Source: Desmodus rotundus (lineage: Eukaryota > Chordata > Mammalia > Chiroptera > Phyllostomidae). Taken from it: a stretch of DNA of 64,000 nt. The position numbers were made by a program, and so were the translations under genes. The notes under the pieces are model-generated. The model was not told the DNA's origin and did no database searches. It was given only the letters and a program-made list of their open reading frames with translations. The DNA is taken from contig NC_071390.1 of assembly GCF_022682495.2 (NCBI RefSeq), positions 171,145,220 to 171,209,219 on the forward strand. The letters run 5' to 3'. Positions 55,715 through 64,000 of this stretch are shown here, piece after piece. Position 1 is the stretch's first letter. Each line of letters opens with the position of its first letter.

Positions 55715-55945
55715 ATCGATACACAGTAGAGCGTGGTGATTTACAAGCCAGGTTTTGCAGTTAAAGAGTACTGTGTTTGTGTCCTGCCTGCTCTGTAGCG
55801 GAGTGACCATCCACAAAGTTTTTAACCTCTGAACCTAGGGTTGCACCTGCTTACCGTGGGAAAATAATGATACATCCCTTTTAGGGTTCTAATTGTGACT
55901 AAACAAGATAACAATATCGATCGTGTGTTTAGTACAATACGTGGC
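55715..55945 (+). repeat. MIR SINE
   Basis: Plus-strand MIR: 'cagttaaagagtactgtgtt', 'gtgtcctgcctgctctgtag', 'cgtgggaaaataatgataca' and a decayed 3' end. Confidence 0.8.
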
Positions 55946-55954
55946 ACATTTGTC

Positions 55955-56250
55955 ATTCTATTTAGTTATTGTGGTAAAATATGCATAACGTACAATTTAC
56001 CATTTTTACCCTCATTAGGTCTGGAACCCACTGGAGTTAAATACATTCATAGTGTTGTGCAACCAGTCTTCAGGTTTCGTCTTTCCAAATTGAAACCGCA
56101 TTGACTCTAAACACCAATTCTCTTTACCCTCTCTCCCCAGCCTTGGAGAGAGAGGCTGTGTGCCCAGGAGTGGGATTTCTAGGTCACACAGTAATTCTAT
56201 GTTTAATTTTTTTGAGAAACTGTTTTTATTATATATTTTTAGAAATGATT
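55955..56250 (-). mobile_element. Old L1 3' end with internal deletion
   Basis: Inverted L1: 'tattgtggtaaaatatgcat', 'aacgtacaatttaccatttt', 'gttaaatacattcatagtgt', 'tgcaaccagtcttcag'. It then jumps at about 56150 to 'gcccaggagtgggatttcta' and 'ttttttgagaaactg', skipping the sequence normally between. Confidence 0.85.
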
Positions 56251-56264
56251 ACTTATAGATGCCA

Positions 56265-56410
56265 TTCATTTCTTCATTAGATTGAAAAGACCATGATGGG
56301 CAGCACAAGGTTCTCTGCTTCACAGTGGAGGCCTAGCATCTGTCCTACACTGTGTGTCCCATAAGTGCTTGCTGAATGAATGAATGAATGAATGAATGTA
56401 TGAGTGCCAT
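56265..56410 (+). repeat. L2 LINE 3' end with (TGAA)n tail
   Basis: 'tggaggcctagcatctgtcc', 'gtcccataagtgcttgctga' end in about six TGAA units (56373-56398), the L2 tail. Confidence 0.75.
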
Positions 56411-57403
56411 TGTGAGCCAGTAGGTTGTATGCTGAATGTGAGGGTGGAGCGTGGAGGATCAACTTCAAGCAACCCCACAACTCAGTTCTGGGGTCTGGCT
56501 TCAGGGTGCTTGAGTCACTTACCTTTCTGAGCCTCCCTGTTTGTTCATGCACAGAAGGGAAGAGGAGCAAAGCCCTGGTCTGAGAAGCAAAGGAGTAAAT
56601 TTGTGTGAAGACAAGGGAAGTGCTTTGAAGAGGCTATGATATCCTATTCAATTTTTAACCATTATTCTTCTTAAGGCAGCTGTTTCAGCATTTTCTCAAA
56701 ACACATGTATTGTGATTGGACATTCCCTACACATTATTTTTGTAAAGTATATTTTAAAATTACTTTTTTTGTAGGAAGAATGGATCCTGGTTTTATTTAC
56801 TCACATGTGTAAGCATTTCAAAGTATTCTTTGGAAATGAAAACATTGTTTTGGGGTTACCATTTCTGAACATTAGGGTTGAAGTGACATTAATGAGGTGA
56901 ACATGCTAGGGAAAATCTACATAATAATACAGTTTGAAAAATGCAGAAGATGAATACTAAAGAAAGATAACTCCCTAACACTGCATAGGCCATATAAATG
57001 CCACTCCTCTCCCCATGGCGAGGTTTGGGGGCTCCCTTATGTGGAGCTGACTAGGTACTGACACTCCACGGGACCTTGGCAGGTCTTGCACTCTTAGCTG
57101 CAGGTAAAAGACGTTGAATTTTAATGATTTTAGGGTGAAATTTGGAACAGTAGCATGCCAACTCCCAGAACTCAGGAAGAGTTGTACACTAACACTACGA
57201 GGAGGTCAGGAATAATCTGGATTGCAGGAACAATTGGAATCAGGGACTGAAACGCTCCCGGATCTCTCTCTCTGTCCTTCACCACTGCTTTTGTTGGGGC
57301 CTCCGTCCTGTTGATGCCCTTTCAGACTGGTTTCTCCTCCTGAGGGACAAATGACTGCTGACAACATAGTCCTTGACTATGCCTACCAGAGGGGCTGATT
57401 TAA
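56411..57403. other. Unassigned DNA
   Basis: No repeat or gene recognised. Confidence 0.45.
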
Positions 57404-58148
57404 TTTTTTTTATTTACTAGACTATTTTTTAGAGCTGGTTTAGTTTACACAAAAATGAGCATAACGAACAACGTTCCTGTGCACCCCCTCACCAACTCTT
57501 CCTCCCCATTTCCCCTATTATTATCTTGCATTAATATGATACACATTAATTTGCATTAATTAATTTGTTATCATCAATCAGCCAATGTTGATGTATTAAG
57601 ATTCACTAAAGACTGTCATTCACATTAATGTTTGTTCTTTGTGTTGTATATTCTCTGGGTTTTCACAAATGTCATACTGACATATATGACATAACGCCAC
57701 ATAATGTCACATAATGACATTAACTGTCATTAAGTATCATACAGAGTAGTTTCTCTGCCCTGAAAATCCTCTGTGCTCTGCCTATTCATCTCTCCCTCCT
57801 TGCCCTACCCAGTAAACCTCAGCAATTACTATCTTTTTACTGTTTTCGTAGTCCTGCCTTTTCCAGAACGTCGTCTAGTTGGAATCATAGAGTATCCAGG
57901 CTTTTCAAATTGGCTTCTCTCACTTCATATGCATTTCTGATTTTTCTATGTCATTTCATGGCTTAATAGCTCATTTCTTTTTATTGCTGAATAACATTCG
58001 ATTATCTGATGTACTAGTTTTTTTTTTTTTAATTTTCCCCATTCACCCATTGAATGACATTCTTGGTTTTTCTAAGTGTTGGCAATTTTGAATAAAGCTA
58101 CATTAAACATATGTGGAGGTTTTTGTGTGAACATATGTTTGGAACTGA
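57404..58148 (-). mobile_element. Old L1 (L1M-type) 3' end
   Basis: Inverted 3' UTR and ORF2 end: 'tttacacaaaaatgagcata', 'ttgtgttgtatattctctgg', 'atcatacagagtagtttctc', 'gtagtcctgccttttccaga', 'tcatttctttttattgctga', 'gaggtttttgtgtgaacata'. Positions 57665-57737 hold a local expansion of an ACATAATG-like unit. The right edge is cut by a younger L1. Confidence 0.9.
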
Positions 58149-58562
58149 TTTTTTATTATACATTTTTTCTTATTTTGTTCTAATTATTTTATTGTTGTTC
58201 AATTACAGTTGTCTGCATTTACCCACCCACCCCAGACATCCCCACCTCCTCCCTTGGTTTTGTCCATGTGTCCTTTATAATTGTTCCTGAAAACCCTTCC
58301 CCCTGTTATCCCCTCCCCCCTCCCCTCTGGTTATTGTCAGATTGTTCTTAATTTCAATGTCTCTGGTTATATTTTGCTTGCTTGTTTGTTTTGTTGGTTA
58401 AGTTCCAGTTAAAGGTGAGATCATATGGTATTTGTCCCTCACCGCCTGGCTTATTTCATTTAGCATAATGCTCTCCAGTTCCATCCATGCTGTCGCAAAG
58501 GGTAGGAGCTCCTTCTTTCTTTCTGCTGTGTAATATTCCATTGTGTAAATGTACCATAGTTT
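58149..58562 (-). mobile_element. Bat-type L1 3' end, 5'-truncated
   Basis: Inverted 3' UTR ('ttgttcaattacagttgtct', 'cttggttttgtccatgtgtc', 'cctgaaaacccttccccctg') followed by the inverted ORF2 end ('gagatcatatggtatttgtc', 'ttagcataatgctctccagt', 'taatattccattgtgtaaat'). Truncated at about 58562. It abuts the older L1 on its left, into or beside which it inserted. Confidence 0.85.
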
Positions 58563-58739
58563 CGAGGAAGTATTCTAATTGGACTGTCTTGGGTTAAGGT
58601 CTTGTCCCTGCAATCACTGAGTTGATTCATTGGTTTGGTTATGAGAAAGAATTCATTTGTTGAGTCATGAGTGCGAATGATATTTACTGCTCTGGCCATA
58701 TGAATGTAGACAAGGACCTACCTTAGGGGAGGGAAGGAA
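58563..58739. other. Unassigned DNA
   Basis: Nothing recognised. Confidence 0.35.
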
Positions 58740-58900
58740 CGACACATGCGTATTGTAACCCCTTGTACATTTTACATATTTATCTTCATGACAGCCCACT
58801 TTCATAAATGAGAAAGCTCACTAAGGCTTAGAGAATTTAAGTGACTTGAATTTTAAAAGTTAATTACTGGTGAGTCAAAGACTGAATCTAAGTGTATCCA
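58740..58900 (-). repeat. MIR SINE
   Basis: Inverted MIR: 'tttacatatttatcttcatg', 'ataaatgagaaagctcacta', 'aggcttagagaatttaagtg', 'gagtcaaagactgaatc'. Confidence 0.8.
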
Positions 58901-59344
58901 TTTCGAAATCTATACTCTTATCTTCAAACCTACTGGAATCTAGCGTCATACAATTTTAGAATACTACAATATTGAACCCAGAACTGACACTTGAATTTGG
59001 AAGTAACCCTTATGTTACGCAAATTTTCCCTATGGAATTTTTGCCTGTTGACTGTCATCTTCAAAGACACATGTAGGTTTATTCAGGTAGGGACCAATAC
59101 CTAGCAAGAATTTAGCTCAGCTGCTATCACCAAAGGCATCTTCATCACTGCAGTTTTGAAGATCTTCTTCCCAGCCAACAGATCTTAAAAGTAGATTGGC
59201 TCAGTCACCAGTATAAAGATCTAGAGGTTTTACTGACATGGTTATTTTTCAATTACAGAATAAAGATGAGATAAGCTGATATAATTGGGTCTAATGGTAG
59301 AAAATTAGAGGTACTATCCTTAGTCATAATTAAGCTGATGGCAT
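58901..59344. other. Unassigned AT-rich DNA
   Basis: Nothing recognised. Confidence 0.4.
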
Positions 59345-59700
59345 TCATTTGCTTATCTATTGCTGAGTAACAAACCACTTCCAGTCTTGGTAATCTAACA
59401 TAGCCATCTATTTTTCTCACAATTTTATGGGTCAGGAATCACGAAAGGACTCAGCTGGGCAGTTTATCTCTGGGCCATGTTGTGTCACTGGGGCATTTGG
59501 AGCTGGAGGCGCAAATGCAAAAATGTCTTCTTCATTCACATCTGGTCCCTTGTCCTCCTGACCTCTTTCTCCACATGGCGGATCATCCTCTGCGCTCTTT
59601 CCATCTGTCTGGGGCTTCTCACAACATGGTGGGCTTAGGATGGCCACACTTTTTACATAAAAGCCAGAATTCATGAAGCAGCAGCAAAAACAACCAGGCC
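59345..59700 (-). mobile_element. Probable MaLR/MLT1-type LTR remnant
   Basis: The left end 'ttatctattgctgagtaaca' and 'cacaattttatgggtcagga' matches the inverted 3' end of an MLT1-type LTR; 'ggcttctcacaacatggtgg' fits its inner part. The right end is not found. A 92-codon minus-strand frame here is inside the repeat. Confidence 0.6.
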
Positions 59701-60124
59701 AGTTAAGCATCGCCCTTGGAGCTCATGGAAGAGTTCCAATGTCGGTCCATTCTGTTGATCAGAGGCCCTTTTCACCACTTCCTCATTCAGGGGTGCATTC
59801 CCTCTTAAAGGGGAATGGCAGTTCACATTTCAGAAGAGAAGGTGGGGTGCTCTTCTGAAGCATATTCTGTAATATATTTTACATATTAGAAAAATATAAA
59901 CTGTCACACCACTGCTCACCCATAGCCAAACAGTTTTAAGTTCCAGGGCAGCTCAGTGAGCTCAGAGACTGATTTGGGCTGTAGAATCTTAGAATTCATT
60001 AATCCCATGAATGTTCCTGGGAATATATGATGTGTTGTGTCGGGCCAAGCTTATGTTAGTTAACATAAAATCTACGACTGTTGAAACCATATTTGTAGGT
60101 ATCATTGACTGGCCACTTCCTTTG
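59701..60124. other. Unassigned DNA
   Basis: Nothing recognised. Confidence 0.4.
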
Positions 60125-60320
60125 TGATACGAATTCCACTAGAAATATTAAACAGATTTCTTTTGTAATTTAATCTTCAAAGCAATCCTGAGAAATAAGG
60201 ACCTGTATCCTCCTTTTTCGCAGGTGAGGAAGTCAGGGCTGTAGAGTTTAAATAACTTGGCTGTGGTCTGACTCATGAATCCAGGCATACCTGATAGCAA
60301 AGCCTATATTCTATGCTTTG
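60125..60320 (-). repeat. MIR SINE
   Basis: Inverted MIR: 'tttaatcttcaaagcaatcc', 'tcgcaggtgaggaagtcagg', 'taaataacttggctgtggtc', 'tgactcatgaatccaggcat'. Confidence 0.85.
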
Positions 60321-60330
60321 TCCTAAAATT

Positions 60331-60372
60331 TGTGTGTGAGTGTTGTGTGTGTATGTGTGTGTGTGAGTGAGT
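60331..60372. repeat. Imperfect (TG)n simple repeat
   Basis: TG-rich tract with occasional AG and AT interruptions. The overlapping 114-codon minus-strand frames read partly through it and are not credible. Confidence 0.9.
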
Positions 60373-62374
60373 GTTGCATATGGGTGTGGAGAGGGGCCAC
60401 ACACATGGGCTTGTTTGTTTTTGCACCAGCCCTCCCTAACCCCCACATAGGTGACAAAGTTCTCACTGGCCTCCCACATTGAACCCTTGCCCTTGTCATA
60501 AAACCCCAAATCCCAAATAACCACTGTCCATCCAGGAGGAGAAAAATTGTGACTGCAGGGCCTGAGGCAGGGCCGTCCCACTCTAACACCACCCCCTTCA
60601 AATATATGTATGTACATATATTTTCAGATCCACAAGAAACTTTTGAGTATCCTTCGTGACGTCCCAAAACTACACATCTTACTGTGATAACTTTCTAACT
60701 ATGGCACAAATACAAAGAGAGCCTTCGATATAATGGAATTCAAAGTGTTGGGGTAAGGGAGGTAGAATCACCAGCAAGCAAACCGAGGGCAAGGAATATG
60801 GGACAATGCAGTCTGACGTGGTCCAGGCATAGCCTGGACTAAGCTCAGGGCCAGTCATGACCCACGTCAACCCCAGGGCCTGAAAGGAATCTCTTTGCAA
60901 AATGACCAGCCAATTCTGCTGCGTATGCCGTCAATACAGGTCTGGTGACTGGTACTCTGACCCCCTTCTTTCCGTACTATGGCCCACACTGCAGTTCCAC
61001 TCTCCGATTCTGCCCATTCGGTCTACCTCCCCTGCCTAAATACAATTCTAAGTGGTCTCTTTAACAAAACTTACATAGTCTGTTCATAATGATAATTCAG
61101 CTGACTCTGAAAGTCTGTGAAACACATCCACATTGGATCTGTTCAAAATACATCTCACTATTAGCTCAATTCAACTTTCTATTATTTCTACTATCCAAAG
61201 GTTTCTCAAATATCTTATTTTTGTATGAAAATTATCTTGATGGTCAAGAATTATAAAAATAACAAAAGTAAGGAACATAATTTGTTAGAAAACAGAAAAA
61301 TGGAAACTTTTCTTATGGGTACTGAGTAACAATAACATTCATAAAACATTATTATATAAGTAATAATGTGCTCATAAAATAAAACATCCCCCAAATGTAT
61401 TATTCCTATTATTAAATCTATAGCTAAAGGTGGCATGTTATAATAGTAAAATACTCAAAATTTGTTGAAACAAAATTTCACATGATCACTTGTGACTCCA
61501 TAACTTTAACTACAGAGTAGTGAATAAAGACTGTTATAGTTTTAGCATATTTGACTTGTTTTATGTTTCCAGGATATGAAAATACCCCAAAGGAATTTTA
61601 ACTTCTGTTTTTCCTAATTCAAAAATGAAAATGGAACGTTAGTCAAAGGACACAGCTTCCAAGAAGACAGATATTCTAGACAAATCAGAACAGGAGCCTG
61701 CTCCAAAGACCCAGGCCCAGTGGCGACTCCAACACAGCCAATAAGATCGCCTCTGGAGCCATGAAGGGAGCCAGATGCTCAGCAAGTCATGTCTCCAGCA
61801 GAGTTTGGCTCTGTGATGAGCTTCTGAAGAAGGGAAGGAGATTTAAGAGCAGGAAGAAGTTGAACCTTTTTTCTTAATGATCAGCAAAGGTGGCATATTA
61901 TGACTGGAAGTTCAGAATTCTGCCAAAATAACCACAAATTAGTATTTTCACTCAATCAATTTTTGTGGGGCTTCCTCATTTATTAATTATTTTGATAACC
62001 TTTAGGATACATATAACTGCATGGAATCATGTGGCTAAACAATGAACATTACCTTAAAGTTGTTCCCAAATTACTCTGTATCATACAATGATCTCGGCAC
62101 TGTGAATTAAGGGTTGCAGAAGTGTCCGGTTCGTCGGGGATGCCTCTGCTATTTCTCATTTAAAGAATTAGTGGGAATCCAAACTCCGTAGTGCAATACA
62201 TTCTTTCTACTTTGCCTCAGGGAACTCTAAGCTGGGCAGAAAGGAAGATCTCAGCTTACCCGCATGGGAGCTACAAGATGGCAAGGGGTGGTGTTCCAGT
62301 TTCTGGCTTAAATATTTCTAGGCAACTTACTTACACTCAAATTCCTCCTTTATTAATTAGGGAGACTATACTGT
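60373..62374. other. Unassigned single-copy DNA, 2 kb
   Basis: No repeat or gene recognised. A short hairpin gtccagg/cctggac is at 60821-60839. 61200-61620 is very AT-rich; 61640-61860 is more balanced but has no recognisable exon signal. Confidence 0.45.
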
Positions 62375-62550
62375 TTTTATACAGTATGGTTTTATTAACA
62401 ATGCTATGAAATAGGTGTCAATGTTCTCACGATTTTGTAGATGAAGGAACTGAATCTCAGGGCAGTCAGCAAAGTCGCCAAGATTTCACAGCCAGTAACT
62501 GAGGCAGAGCCAGAAACTAAACCCTGCACTGAGAACGCAGTGCCTCCTGT
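62375..62550 (-). repeat. MIR SINE
   Basis: Inverted MIR: 'gatgaaggaactgaatctca', 'agatttcacagccagtaact', 'gaggcagagccagaaactaa'. Confidence 0.85.
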
Positions 62551-63960
62551 TCCGTGACTTCATGCTGTCGCTCAGCACGCACTGTGTTCACAAGCTTTCT
62601 GAGTAGCAGTCAAATCTCCCCTGATGTTTGTAATAAAGTGCAAGATTCTATGCATATGTATATTATATGTAATGTGTATATAAGTCATATGATCACGTGT
62701 ACATATATAGATATATCTATATGTAATCAATATTCACATAAGTTAACATTTTGAACAACTTAAGACATAACTAGATTCTTAAACACACGCAGACTATGAT
62801 TCGGTTGATTATGCAGTCCACCCAGAAAGTGGTAGTTATACCATAGCTTATAATTAATATCAGACTGCCTACACCAAATAAATTAGCTAAGTTTGTACTC
62901 GGCTAATTTTCAATGCGCTGCTGTCACTAAGGAATGTAAATAACTTCAACAGTAGGGTTTGTAGTATTCTTCTGTCGCATGGGGTAGAGGGAGGCATCTG
63001 GTCTTTCAGGTGGCTTCACTGGACTTGGGCAAAATCAATATTAAAATAGCCCACGATAATTTTTGAAGGGCTATTAATGGCAAAAATAACTCCTATGACT
63101 TTGATAGGTTTGTTTGCACAATTCACTGGACGGTTTTAACTAACACATTATTTTGGAAGCTTTCCTCTCATTATTATAAGATGGATAAACATTGATGAAA
63201 CTATTTTTAAACCACATGAAGTAATTATTCAGACAGCAAGCAATAAAGGGCCAGGGAGTGGGGGACGAGCTTGCTGTTAGGATCAAAATGTTCCTTTGAG
63301 ATGAAGTTTTAGACATGGAAACAAATGCTGGTTTTTGCTACTCTCTCGCGGTGGTGGAGCAGGACTCGAACGTTGGGTTTTGAGCTGGGTGAGCACCAGG
63401 GCCTGTTTTTCAGTCACTGCCAGCCCCCTTTTCCGACCAGCTGTCAACTCTGAAAGAAAGTTTCAAAAATGCAATAAAATGTTTTTTAAAAGCTACCCTG
63501 AGGTGAAAGTGGGTCTTGAAAACTCTCACACTCTAATGACATGAATAAAGTTGAAATCTCATGTGTTACAAAATTAAAACCTTCCATTCCTTCAGAATTG
63601 GTGTGGAGACCTTAGGAATGCGCTTCATGCTTATAAGTGAGTGGTTGACAGTGGTCAGCAAAACAGCCATTGATCTACGGAATGTATACGCTAGCGTCCA
63701 AGAGGTTCCACAGATTAAGAACCATGTGATCTTTTCATAAATTACCTAATCTTTTGTAGTATGTTGAATAAAAGGCATCCCAATATACCAGTTCCCAATT
63801 CTTGGAAACTGGAATTGTTACCTAATAAGAAAAGGAGGGCCTTCACAGATAGGGCTGCGTTGAGGACCTGGAGAGACAGGGTTTTCGCTGGAGTTTGCCT
63901 GTGGGCACTCACTGAGAGAGGCAGAGGGAGGCGTGATACAGACAGAGAGGAGAAGACATA
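62551..63960. other. Unassigned DNA
   Basis: No repeat or gene recognised. An AT/TA-rich dinucleotide-like region is at about 62650-62730. GA-rich sequence precedes the terminal CA repeat. Confidence 0.45.

Positions 63961-64000
<40 letters not shown>
63961..64000. repeat. (CA)n microsatellite, cut by the window end
   Basis: About 19 perfect CA units running to the last base; its full length is not visible. Confidence 0.95.

Noticed and set aside
60273..60667. Paired 114-codon frames on the minus strand
   Set aside because: They cross the TG repeat and a MIR edge and show no domain.

Overview
This window is a piece of a mammalian nuclear genome, almost certainly from a bat and most likely a yangochiropteran. 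The main evidence is seven copies of the tRNA-derived VES SINE. A half-LINE (HAL1-like) family, bat-type L1 3' ends, a mariner MITE and a hAT MITE fit the same reading, set among the usual ancient mammalian MIR, L2, L1M, MaLR/MLT1 and MER5-type repeats. I recognise no protein-coding gene, processed pseudogene of a cellular gene, tRNA, rRNA or snRNA gene. All open frames are short and none resembles a known cellular protein. The one recognisable protein remnant is a frameshifted LINE-1 ORF1 C-terminal domain inside a HAL1-like element. The window therefore reads as intergenic or deep intronic DNA. The annotation is mainly a repeat map with unassigned single-copy blocks between repeats. I had no alignment or repeat-library search, so family names come from recognition of consensus sequence and repeat edges are approximate unless a target-site duplication (TSD) is quoted.

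Layout. 1-13.7 kb: mostly unassigned DNA with a VES SINE (2.0 kb), a MIR split by an LTR (3.6-4.2 kb), an L2 split by an LTR (8.2-8.9 kb) and several MIRs. 13.8-15.7 kb: a 5'-truncated old L1 that contains a near-identical 109-bp triplication. 15.7-25.5 kb: single-copy blocks, L2 and MIR pieces, an MLT2-like LTR, and a MIR carrying a 127-bp mariner MITE. 25.6-29.4 kb: a dense stack of old L1 hosting an internally deleted HAL1-like element and an MLT1 LTR, followed by a Tigger remnant and an MLT2-like LTR. 30-36.9 kb: VES SINEs, a bat L1 3' end, and a three-level nest in which an L2 hosts a HAL1 with a doubled 3' UTR, which in turn hosts a VES SINE. 36.9-45.4 kb: an AT-rich single-copy block that is the best enhancer candidate here, a palindromic MER53-like MITE, a MaLR LTR and a hAT MITE. 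45.4-56.4 kb: three more VES SINEs, an MLT1-split L2, a MER5A copy, a bat L1 3' end and an endogenous-retrovirus LTR that looks solo and class II. 56.4-64 kb: two L1 pieces, MIRs, an LTR remnant, and a CA microsatellite running off the end.

The nesting gives a relative history. L2 and MIR are oldest. MaLR/MLT1 and L1M came next and cut into them. The HAL1-like elements, bat L1, hAT and mariner MITEs, the ERV LTR and VES SINEs came last. The triplication inside the old L1 is also late, because its three units are far more alike than the L1 is to its family.
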